Shown here: positions 1 through 10,600 of the stretch, in pieces
Position numbering within the stretch: position 1 is the first letter of the stretch
Layout of the letters: every line of letters begins with the position of its first letter
Assembly: GCA_009363875.1 (NCBI GenBank)
Contig: CM018685.1
Span: 65,328,593-65,392,592 of the forward strand
Source: Mikania micrantha
Lineage: Eukaryota > Streptophyta > Magnoliopsida > Asterales > Asteraceae
Direction: 5' to 3'
DNA: 64,000 nucleotides
Position numbers and translations under genes: made by a program
Notes under the pieces: model-generated
The model's input: only the letters and a program-made list of their open reading frames with translations
What the model was told of the DNA's origin: nothing
The model's database searches: none

Positions 1-540
1 TCGCCCTCCTCCACCGTCACGGTCTCCTCCTTCACCGCCCTAGCCGCGAGCCCTAGTCGCGAGCCCTCGTTCGATCGGAGGAAAGGGGAGACGATCGAAA
101 CCCTAGGTCGTTCGATCTCCACCGTCGCGGTTCCACCGCCCTAGTCGCGAGCTCTAGTCGCGAACCCTGGTTCGATCGGAGGAAAGGGGAGACAGTCGAA
201 ACACTAGTCGCGGTCGAAACCCTACTCGCGGTCTCCTCCTCCTCCTCTGCCTCTAGTTCCTTCGATCGACGGCAGTGGTGGACGGTGGTGGCTTAACGGT
301 AGGTGGAGGAGGACGATCGGAGATGAAGTGGTGGACGGTGGTGGTTGGTCGACAGTGGGGTTGGGGTTGGGGAAGGCTGAAGAGTTTTCTTTGTTTGAAG
401 AGGTTTTGAAAAACAAACACACTCAAAACCTCTTCTTGCAGAGGTTTGGTCCACCTCTTCTGCAAAAGAGGTTTGCAGACGTGGTCCGCAGACCGCAGAC
501 GTTTTACCTCTTCAAAAACAAACACCACCTAAGAAATTCA
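1..540. repeat. GC-rich imperfect repeats, no gene
   Basis: The first 260 bases are far more GC-rich than the rest of the window and repeat short blocks: a block with TTCGATCGGAGGAAAGGGGA occurs at about 70-95 and again at about 170-195, and 'ctagtcgcga' variants recur between them. From about 390 to 530 a GAAGAGGTTTTG block and an inverted relative near the end frame further copies of CCTCTTCTGCA. Open frames here lack any recognisable domain. It looks like an old repeat, possibly a MITE remnant; I cannot classify it. Confidence 0.4.
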
Positions 541-1350
541 CCTTGTGAGATTCAAACACCGGATCATTTTGTTTCTAAGACTTATCTCACCAACAAGATA
601 CAGCTAGACTGTAAGCTTTTGGTAGGCACACAATTTCTCCAGCAAAGAAAGAAACATAAAAAAATATATTATTCCTTTTTTTGTCAATTATATATTATTA
701 AATGGTTTTGGAAATATATAGAATTTCTAGAATAATACAATACGTTGACGTTTAGCATTTATTTTCCAAAGAGCTGAAATTAATAATAACGTATATACAA
801 TTAGAAGTTGAATGAACAGTAATAAAATTTTTTAAATTCTTTTTATATAAATATACGTTTTTACAAAACAATTATAATTGTTTACATAGTTATGTCTGTA
901 ACAATCCTGTTTATAAGTCACACGTTATGAGTTCGAAACCTTGCATTTTAATTTTGTTTTCCTTTTTTTTGCCGCTACACTTCGCATTTTGTATCGGACG
1001 ACACTAACCATACATGACGTAATCACGTTCAACTAACAAAATCTTAAAACTAAAAACCCCTAAATTTGATGAAATGTGAGAGATAATCCTTCTCTCTTTA
1101 AGAATTTAAATCGAAAGAGCCAAAAGTAATGCTCTGTGAGGTCCCGGAAACATGATGGTAGTGAAATTACACTAGGGCGACTGTGGCGGTGGCGATGGCG
1201 GTGGTTATGTGGTGCTCTACTACTCAAGAAGAGGGAAGCGATGACCGGTGGCTGGTTGTGGTCCGAAGATTGACAGAGAGATAGAGCGAGAGGGTACATA
1301 GAGAGAGAAGGGCATGAAATAATGATACGAGGGAGGGTTTTTTTCATTTT
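541..1350. other. intergenic DNA, nothing recognised
   Basis: AT-rich sequence with no convincing coding frame on either strand. The only frame of note (minus strand, about 1060-1347) is low complexity and resembles no family I know. Confidence 0.5.
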
Positions 1351-1628
1351 AGAGTAAATTACTAATATGGTCCTTGTGGTTTGCTAGTATTTCACTCTTG
1401 GTCCCTAGGTTTCATAAATTACCCATATGGTCCCTAACTTTTGACATTAGTAACATGTATAGTCCTTAGGTCACCAAATTATCCTCATGTAATTGACCAA
1501 ATTAACCTCACATAAGGCTATATGGGTAACAGATGTCAAATGTTATAGACCATATGGGTAATTTATGAAACTTAGGAACCAAAAGTGAAATACTAACAAA
1601 CACATGGACCGTCACGGTAATTTACTCT
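1351..1628. mobile_element. foldback MITE (AGAGTAAATTA termini)
   Basis: The ends AGAGTAAATTAC and (inverted) GTAATTTACTCT begin long imperfect inverted repeats: 'gctagtatttcactcttgg' on the left pairs with 'ccaaaagtgaaatactaac' on the right, and 'aattacccatatggtc' with 'gaccatatgggtaatt'. There is no coding capacity. Related termini occur at 46973-47189, 50720-50994 and, as a partial copy, near 56711. Confidence 0.8.
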
Positions 1629-1993
1629 TTACTTTATGAATAACAGCTGCAAGTCTAAATAAGAATCGATATGAATTTCAACATACGAAAAGAAAGTGAT
1701 AAAGGAATTTTGTGTGCCAAATGACGAAAATGGATTTGTGCTATAGGTAGAAAACTGGACAAGTAGAATTTTGTGGAGGTCTTGGGTTCTAACCTTGTTG
1801 GATGCAATTTAATGGATATCCAGGTAAAGGAAAGAATCAGGGCTTTAATCTCGGGTTCGAACCTAATGGGGGGCAAAGGTTTACGGATTCCATCTGGTTC
1901 TCGCGCATCTAGGGCACACGTGTCTCAAGGTCGGAGATCGAGGAATCGATCTTAGCTATCAATCGTTAGGATAACGAAAGGTAGCACGACGAG
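1629..1993. other. intergenic DNA ending in the solo-LTR target site
   Basis: No gene seen. Two short tracts with tRNA-like 'gggttc(g/t)aacc' occur at about 1785 and 1853, suggesting an older repeat. The last five bases, 1989-1993 (ACGAG), are repeated at 16560-16564 and form the target duplication of the solo LTR that starts at 1994. Confidence 0.5.
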
Positions 1994-3749
1994 TGTGACA
2001 ATCCGGCATTTCGGGTTAACCACGTTAACCAAAGTTTAACAGAAAACATACGAAATCACACAAAATCAAACATGAGGGATGGGAATTAAACAAAATCAGT
2101 CCCAAAACACTTCAATTACAAGGATTTAACTTGTAATTGGTTAAAATACACAATTTTGACTTTTAAAGTCAAAATTCGTTCATAACATATGAGGGAAATT
2201 CGAAATTCGAGTTAATACACTATAATTAACCAAATTAAATCTTCAATAGACACACAATGATGATGATTAACCGTTATCATCAGTTATTGAATACATTAAA
2301 CCTCGAATTAAGCCAATCAATGACCTATAGTGTTAAAACCGTTACTAATGGATATGAATACCACACAAAACGATTAATTTTCACCAAATTGAACCTTACT
2401 TACACTAATCGGCACCCTTAGGAGCTTCTGCACAAGCCAATTCGATCTCAGAAGCTTTGGTTTGAAGAATTGGATCGTGAGTCGACCGAAACCCAAGCCT
2501 TCAATCGTACTACACCGAATCAAGATCAAACAAGGTAAAAATCTACACCTATACAACCTAAACATGCCGATTAAGGATAACCCTAAGCCAATTTCGAATT
2601 TTAATATCAAATTATACGATTTTAAATTCTAGGGTTCTTGAACAAGATCGATTTGGGGATTTATATTCAAACGACTTTAAAAATCAAATCAATGTATACG
2701 TTCAGTTTCGTAATAACCCTTTAAACGAAAGCCTCATAATAGTTTCATCAAAATAAAACGAATTAATGGATTTCGGGTTCTAGGGTTTATCATTGGAACG
2801 AATTTAGGGTTTTCGAATAAAACGAATGTTATAATCAAATTAAACCACATAGAAAGCTTCGCAATGGCTAAATTAGTAAAAGCCATGTGATGATTGCAAC
2901 AAACAATATCGAATTCAACACAAACCAATTACCCGTTTTTAGATTGAAATCGTTTCGGGGGTTTCGACCTAAACGAACTGGATATTCAAATTAAATACCA
3001 TAGACATTTTCGAAATTCCTTTCTGAATGAGAACCATATAATTTTTGGATCAATTTAAACGAAATCGATCAAATCAAATTGTAAGTATTGATACTTAGGT
3101 TCGAAGCATTGTAAGTCACGAATTGGGACTTTCTGTGGTTTAATAATCAAATTAAAACCACCCTTAGATTCTATTAGATCCCAAAAACGAAACCCCTATG
3201 TTTGTAGGTTCGAAAGTGATCGAATTTTATGTCAATTTGATGTCATTGGGTTCGTTTGGGATTTACAAAAGGGAACTAGCTTATTTGGGTTAAAAAGAAT
3301 TAATTTTGGAAACATATTGCAAAATCATAACCAGATCAGATGGTTGGGTGCTTGTGTTTAGTTCGGGAGGTCGTGGGTTCGAGCCACACCTCTGCCCGTT
3401 TTTGATTTAAAAACAATATTTTTGGTATTTTACTCATAACTCCTTCATTTTAACTCCAAATTGATCCGTTCGAATTTCATTGGAACCGAAATGGAATTAC
3501 GAACAAAATAAAACAATAAAATTTATAGTTTGAACAAAAAGTCTAATCGCGTATAATTACGTGTCGTAAAATGAAATCGTATATGTTTATACGATTTAAT
3601 CGAACGAACTTAAATTCGTACACGATTTCGTATGTATGTTTCAAGCAACCTAATGTACGTGTGTTGACACGTATGTAATCACAAAAACGATATGTGTGAC
3701 AATCCGACTTTTCACACTAACCTTGTTAACGGGAGTTGGTGCTATCACA

Positions 3750-4056
3750 GGCCCAACAAGGCCAATCAAGGCCCAATAAGACCACTGAAGGTCCAACAGG
3801 CCCAACAAGGCCAAGCAAGGCCCAATAATGCCAATGAAGGCCCAACAAGGCCAATGAAGGCCCAGTAAAACCAAAGAAGATCCAGTAAGGTCAAGGAAGA
3901 CTCAACAAGATCAATTAGGCCCAACCTAGTCAATGTAGGCCCAATAAGCCAAGAGAGGCCTAGTAAGGCCCAATAAGGGGCAAGTGAGGCCCAATGGGAA
4001 CAAAGTAGGCCCAGGGAAGATTAAGGTAGGCCCAGGAAGGCCCAGTGAGGCCCAAT
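3750..4056. repeat. LTR minisatellite of GGCCCAAyAAGGCCAAT-like units
   Basis: About fifteen imperfect units of roughly 15-21 bp, each containing GGCCCAA or GGCCCAG, run from just inside the LTR start. The same array is present at 12845-13151 in the 3' LTR. On the minus strand it yields a repetitive Leu/Gly/Trp/Ala open frame that is only a by-product of the repeat. Confidence 0.85.
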
Positions 4057-5304
4057 TGTAATTGAGAAGCTCAATTGAGTAAATTTAATCTAACCATGAG
4101 CTAAATGATCCAATTAATGAAAATTAGGAATTTTCGGTTTAACTTTATGAACCGAAATGTTAAGTTATTGATCAAGAATGATTTCTAAGGGTTGAATTAA
4201 GTGAAATAAGTCTAAAATACTTAGATTATAGGATTTTAATTTGTATATGATGGGAAGGATCAATTTTGACTTTCTTAAAGTCAAAATTCGGAATAAAAGG
4301 AGTGATCAATTGCAATTAAACCCGAAATTATTCATGAATCGATTTGTAACTGATGATTTAACATTCTTAATCATCATATTGATGATTATCATCAATACTT
4401 AACAGTTACATTTGGATCTAATGTCGAATTTAAGTCAAAGGAAGTCTCAAAGATGAAACCGATGCTACTCATTACTCGAATTCACATCATTCGGCTTTAT
4501 TATATCAAATTGAAGTTTTATACTCTTTAATCGGCACTCTTAGCATCTTTTACACATCACAATTGAGAACATTGTTTCGGGATTGAAGAATTCGATTAAG
4601 CTCGGCCGAAACACAAGCTTATTGTCGTTCTATATCAATTCGAAGATAATTCAGGTAACTATCATTATCTAAACGTTCTTTCTAACATTTCTAAGTAAAT
4701 CCCTAACCTAATTGAGTCTGAAGATCACGAATTTTAAATGATCGAATTCTAGGGTTCGTAGTATGGGACGATTTGGGGATTTCGTATCAAACGAATTTGA
4801 TAATTAAATTAATGTATATAGGTAGTTTCAGAGTGTACCGATTAAGGTTAATGACAAGTCAATTTCATCATGTAACTACGAATTATAAGAGATTGAATTC
4901 TAGGGTGTTTGAGCAAAACGGTTTTGGGAAATTCTATATAAACGAGTTCAAGAGTTAAATTGATTCCTATATTTAGATTCAGAATGTTCCGATGGAGGTT
5001 AAGCACAGGATAATTTTATCAAATTATAATGAATTTAACATGTTTGAATGATGGTGTAGACTAACCATATTCGGAATTAGACAAATCGCGAATTGGGATT
5101 TTATGTTGATCCATAATCAGATTAAAGTCGATATTAGACTCGTTTAAATCCTGGGAATATTAACCCTAAGGTTTAAGAATCGATTGTGTGGAAATGGTGG
5201 GTCAATCGGGTATGAATTGCTTCGGCTATAGGAAGACAAAGGAGAGCCGGCCCATTTGTGTTTAAAACCATTTGGGATTGGATCTGTTAACAAAAGCTTT
5301 AATA

Positions 5305-5375
5305 GATCGACTGGTAGTGGTTGGGTGTGTGGACTGGTAGGTCGAGGGTTCGAACCCTGACCTGGCCGGTTTTTG
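5305..5375 (+). promoter_or_regulatory. tRNA-like block with B-box in the 5' LTR
   Basis: The sequence holds GGTTCGAACCC (5347-5357), which fits a Pol III B-box, inside a T-arm-like hairpin (AGGTC/GACCT flanks). It is preceded some 40 bases upstream by TGGTAGTGGTTGG, an imperfect A-box, and followed by a T-run. It is not a full cloverleaf, so I do not call a tRNA. The block is also in the 3' LTR (B-box 14442-14452), and a diverged form (GGTTCGAGCC, 3376-3385) is in the older solo LTR. Confidence 0.45.
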
Positions 5376-6563
5376 AGAATTAAAACCATTTTGGTTTTTA
5401 TATTGTAATTCACCCGTTCTAACTCCGTTTTAATCCGTTCAAGTTGCGTTGGAACCGTAACGAGAATACGAACGTGTTGGAATGATAAAATTCATATTTT
5501 AGTCCGAACACGAAATCGCGTATAATTACGTTTAATTAAATAAAATCAAATGTGATTTTATTTAAACGATTTCAAAAGCACGCGTACTTCCGTATGCCTA
5601 ATTCTCACACTTTAACATACGTATGTTGATACGTATGTGATTTCAAGCACAGAACGACAATCCGAATAACTTTAAGTTATTGTTTAAATCACAGATTCTT
5701 CGTAGAGGATTTCTACGCAACTTCACACGTATTTGATCATTCTGCGATTATCAAAGGTGCGTACACGGCCCCTTTCTTATTTTAAACTGTTTTGGGGGAG
5801 AAAACATGTGCAACAAACTGATTTTAGATACATATCACTTGCATGAGTTATCTGTTTACATTATGTGAAAACATATCAACTTGAAAGTCCTTACACACCT
5901 CGAACCGTTTAGTTTGCTGTAATGCAAAGCGTGGTAGTTGGAAATAGATCTATTAGGTTTGACAAACCTCACCTGGTAGATGGGATCTACGCAGGTGTTT
6001 GACTGACCAAACACACATTTACTATTGTTGTGATAGACAATAGTGGCAAGGCGAAAACATGCTATAGCATGGCAACTAGTCAGCTTCGGTGTCGAACACG
6101 TATGTAAATAGTTATATGACTAGCTATCATGACTGTGCAATTGTGATTATGTTATCTACAACTTGTTATTCAAACTGATGTTTTGAACACTATGATTACT
6201 TAAAACCTGTGTTATGCACCAACCTTTGTGTTGACTTGATTTGCATGTTTTCTCAGGACGCTAAGGCGCGCGTAACAGCTGGCATGGACTAGGAAGATAG
6301 AGTCTCATGCATTTCTTTCACTTTGATTATTTAAATTTGAATATTTTAGTACTTGAATTGTAATGTTTGATTTACAACTGTTTATGGTTTTTAAACGCTT
6401 CCGCATTTTTTGTAAACTCTGGTTATTATGTTTGTTTTAAAGACCAACGTATGTTTTTGAAATTCATATAGAGGTCTTCGCTATGTCTAATGATCTGAGA
6501 TCCTGGTTTGTCACGTTCCCAAACGGTATGATTCCGTTAGTTGAAATTGGGGGTGTGACAGAT

Positions 6564-6575
6564 TGGTATCAGAGA
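6564..6575 (+). other. primer binding site (tRNA-iMet type)
   Basis: TGGTATCAGAGA lies three bases after the 5' LTR. Plant gypsy elements primed by initiator tRNA-Met carry TGGTATCAGAGC, so this differs at the last base. Confidence 0.85.
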
Positions 6576-6743
6576 CATTGGTTATAGCGAACTAGGTTTG
6601 CATTTGTAGGCCTAGACTATGACTGTTAGACATTAGACACACATGTTTACACATACTGCTTAGAAATTACATATGACATTATGTAATTGATTTGCTTACG
6701 TATTCCATGGCACTGCACTTACATATGATATCATGTAACAGGC

Positions 6744-7418
6744 ATGGCTTCATCATCAGTTCCTTATGTTATCATTGATGATTCCGAGGACGAGGAGCCG
6801 ATAGTTCCGGCACCACCATCATCACCACCACCACCCATTCCATCACCTCCACCATATGAGATGGAGGACTCCGATCCAGAGGAGGATCCGGAGGAAGACC
6901 CGGAGGAGGATCCGGAGGAGGATCCAGACGAGGATCCTGATGAGGATCCAGAGGAGGATCCAGATGAGGATCCAGTTGAGGACCCGGATGAGGATCCGGT
7001 GGAGGCACCATGGGTGAATACCCAGGGACTCTATGCTGCAGGACCATCTACACATCCACCACCCATACTGGATGCTCCTGAGCCTAAGAGGCGAAGGACA
7101 GACGCGGAGGAGATCGCCAAGTTGCGTGAGGATCTGGATACGGCAGAAGACAAACTCATACAGAGATCTCAGGAGTTATGGGATGCCATTGAGAGGCAGG
7201 ATGAACTTGCCCATCTAGTTCATGACATGCGGGATGAGATGGTGAACATGATTGGTCGTTTAGAGGAGTCAGAGAACCGAGCCGAGATCTTGGAGGGCAG
7301 GATTGAAGCTTTAGAGGATCTAGTAGTAGTTGAGAATGAGGAACAGGACGAGGATGAGGAGGAGGAACCAGCACCAGTTGCTGAGTCCGATCCTGAATCC
7401 ACTGTTGAGGACGATTGA
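6744..7418 (+). CDS. extra acidic ORF upstream of gag-pol (retrotransposon ORF1)
   Basis: A 224-residue frame inside the young gypsy element, between the primer binding site and gag. It begins with a Ser/Val-rich start and an acidic patch (IIDDSEDEE), then a proline run (about residues 22-37) and a tandem EEDP/DEDP repeat (about residues 41-90, a 12-base period at 6868-7010). A heptad-like segment rich in Leu, Glu and Arg (about residues 120-195) looks coiled-coil, and the C-terminus is again acidic. I recognise no enzymatic domain and no signal or membrane segment. The ATG follows directly on a splice-acceptor-like TGTAACAG. Standard Tekay elements are described with a single gag-pol frame, so this is an accessory ORF of unknown role; a structural or Gag-partner role is only a guess. 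Confidence 0.7.
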   Translation: MASSSVPYVIIDDSEDEEPIVPAPPSSPPPPIPSPPPYEMEDSDPEEDPEEDPEEDPEEDPDEDPDEDPEEDPDEDPVEDPDEDPVEAPWVNTQGLYAAGPSTHPPPILDAPEPKRRRTDAEEIAKLREDLDTAEDKLIQRSQELWDAIERQDELAHLVHDMRDEMVNMIGRLEESENRAEILEGRIEALEDLVVVENEEQDEDEEEEPAPVAESDPESTVEDD

Positions 7419-7666
7419 TTTTCTTTCTTTTATTTCTGTTTTGTTTAAACTTATTAGGAACGGGTTGTGTTCCTACATTAGTAGTTTGAAATTTTGTATT
7501 TCATTTCAAAAGTATTGTACTCAAAGAAAATTTCTATTTATGGAAGAGTTATCTTTTATTTTCAACAACTGTGTTGATTATATTACATGTTGTGTTTGTT
7601 GTTTTACTTACACATGTTACATTGGATTTTGACTTCGTGCTAACACTTCTTATAAATAGGAAACTA

Positions 7667-10600
7667 ATGGCTGAAGGAAACGTACATATGACTGTTGCTG
7701 AGCTCAACGAGCTAATTAACAACAGAGTCGCAGAGGCTATTGCACAGTATGCTCAGACACACAACACAGGGCCACAGGGTCCAGCTGGGGGAGTGATTAA
7801 CCCACAAGTCTGCACGTTCAAGATGTTCTTGGACTGCAAACCACACAACTTCAAGGGGTCGGAGGGGGCCATAGGACTTCTCCGATGGATTGAAAAGGCA
7901 GAGTCTGTGTTCGAGATGTGCAACTGCCCTGATGACAGCAAGGTGAAATTTGCTACTGGAACGTTGGAGGGTCCAGCACTGACTTGGTGGAACTCCAATG
8001 TTCAAACTTTGGGGTTGGGAGAAGCAAATGCGTTGACCTGGAACAACTTCAAAACTTTGCTACAAGAGGAGTATTGTCCTCGTAGTGAAATGCAGAAGTT
8101 AGAAGAAGAGTATTGGCACCTCAAGATGGAGGGGTCAAATATTGAGGAATACACGACCAGATCGCATGAACTGGCCAGACTGCTACCACACATGGCTACT
8201 CCAGCCAGTAAGTGGATTGAAAGATACATTGGAGGACTAGTGCCTCAGATTCAAGGGTTGGTGACTTCAGCAAATCCCACCACTATCCAACAAGCTGTTC
8301 GTCTAGCACATCAGCTTACTGACCAGGCAGTGTTACAGGGAACCCTGCCTAAGCGAACATCTGCTACCAAGGTAGGAGATCACAAGAGAAAGTGGGATAA
8401 CAACTTCAAGGGTAACAACCAACAGCAGAACAGGAAGCAGGACTCAAACAAGTCCTATCACAATTCCAATAGCGGTCAGCAATCATCATCATCGGGGGGC
8501 TATATTGGTAAGCACCCCAAGTGTAACAAGTGTGGTTACCATCATGCAGGTAACCAATGTGACAGAGCTAAGTGCCAGAGGTGTGGCAAGGTTGGGCATG
8601 CGGCTAAGGATTGTCGCGGAGAGTTGCAGAACAATAATAACAATCAGAATAACAATCAAAACAACGCGCAGAAAGGTTGTTTTGAGTGCGGCAAGATGGG
8701 CCATTTCAAGAAAGATTGCCCACAACTAAAGAAAGGCGGGGACAACAATGGTAATGGTAATGGAGGTGGCAACGGTAATGGAAGTGGCACCAACAATAAT
8801 AACAACAACAATAACAACAACAATAACGGTGCTAGAGGCAGGGCGTTCGTGATTGGAGGACGTCAAGCGCGGGAGGATCCCAACATTGTTACGGGTACGT
8901 TCCTCTTAAATAATCACTATGCCTCTATGTTATTTGACACTGGTGCCGATCGGAGTTTTGTATCTAGCTCACTTGCTAAGTCACTAGATGTTAGTCCCAC
9001 TGCCTTAGATAGCCCCTATACTGTGGAGTTAGCGGATGGTAAGTTGATAGTAGTAGAAAACATTTATAAGGGATGTATTCTTGATTTGATGGGTCAGACA
9101 TTAGAGATTGATTTGATGCCTATTGCCTTAGGCAGTTTTGATGTAGTCATTGGCATGGACTGGTTGTCCAAAAACCAGGCTGAAATTATATGCCATGAAA
9201 AGATTGTTCGCATACCTCTTCCGCAGGGAGAGACACTGTATGTACAAGGTGAGAAGATCAGTACGCCACTGCGTCTCATATCTTGTATGAAGGCACACAA
9301 GTGTCTACGTAAGGGTCATACGGCAGTTATAGCACTTATAACTGAAAAGCCGGTAGCTGAGAAGAAACTTGAAGATATACCTATAGTTTGTGAGTTTCCG
9401 GAGGTATTTCCAGAAGACTTGTCGGGATTACCGCCTGTGAGACAGGTGGAATTCCGAATCGATCTTACACCAGACGCAGCACCGATAGCTAGGGCGCCTT
9501 ATCGACTTGCACCGTCAGAGATGCAAGAGTTATTCACACAATTGCAAGAGTTGTTGGATAAAGGTTTTATACGACCTAGTTTTTCACCGTGGGGAGCTCC
9601 AGTATTGTTTGTCAAGAAGAAGGACGGAACTTTCCGTATGTGTATTGATTACCGGGAATTGAATAAGGTTACTATCAAGAACCGGTATCCGTTACCCAGG
9701 ATTGATGATCTGTTCGATCAATTGCAAGGTTCGAGTTACTATTCGAAGATTGATCTCAGGTCGGGTTATCATCAATTAAGAGTCCAAGAGGAGGATATTC
9801 CGAAGACGGCATTCAGGACGCGCTATGGCCATTATGAGTTCTTGGTCATGCCATTTGGGTTGACAAACGCTCCAGCTGTATTCATGGATCTCATGAATCG
9901 CGTTTGTAAACCTTATCTGGACAAGTTTGTCATTGTTTTCATCGATGACATTCTCATCTATTCAAAGTCTGAGGAGGAACATGCTGAACATCTTCGATTA
10001 CTACTAGAGCTATTGAAACAAGAACAACTGTATGCTAAGTTCTCGAAATGTGATTTCTGGATGCGAGAAGTACAGTTCTTGGGTCACATAGTTAATGAAA
10101 AGGGCATACATGTTGATCCAGCGAAGATTGAAGCGATTAAGAATTGGGAAGCGCCAAAGACCCCTACCGAGGTACGACAATTCCTTGGTTTGGCGGGTTA
10201 TTATCGACGATTCATTGAGGGTTTCTCAAAGATCGCTCAACCACTTACAGCTCTTACGCACAAAGGAACAAAGTATAACTGGACGGATAAACAAGAAGCT
10301 GCATTCCAGTTATTGAAACAGAAGCTTTGCAGCGCACCGATTCTGTCCTTACCGGAAGGAACGGAAGACTTTGCGGTGTATTGTGACGCATCTGGACAGG
10401 GTTTGGGATGTGTGTTGATGCAAAGGGATAAAGTGATCGCTTATGCTTCCAGACAACTACGAACACATGAAAAGAATTACACTACTCATGACTTGGAGTT
10501 AGGAGCAGTGGTTTTTGCTTCGAAGATTTGGAGGCATTATCTGTATGGAACTAAGTGTACTATTTACACTGATCATAAGAGTTTGCAACATATCTTTGAT

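Larger units (their letters stand above)
3695..6560 (+). repeat. 5' LTR of the young gypsy element
   Basis: Bounded by TGTGACAATCCG and GGGGGTGTGACA and followed directly by the primer binding site. At 2866 bp it is long, as is usual for Tekay-type elements. It contains a GGCCCAA-rich minisatellite (3750-4056) and a tRNA-like block (about 5305-5375). Short open frames inside it are not genes. Confidence 0.95.

Noticed and set aside
3650..3874. Minus-strand frame rich in Leu, Gly, Trp and Ala (also at 12775-12969)
   Set aside because: It is the complement of the GGCCCAA minisatellite in the LTRs; repeated composition, no domain, and present in both LTRs.
5330..5375. A tRNA gene in the LTR
   Set aside because: Only the T-arm and a weak A-box are visible; no acceptor stem or anticodon arm could be paired convincingly.
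6772..7055. Two minus-strand proline- or Ile/Trp-rich frames opposite the acidic ORF
   Set aside because: They are antisense shadows of the 12-base DP repeat.
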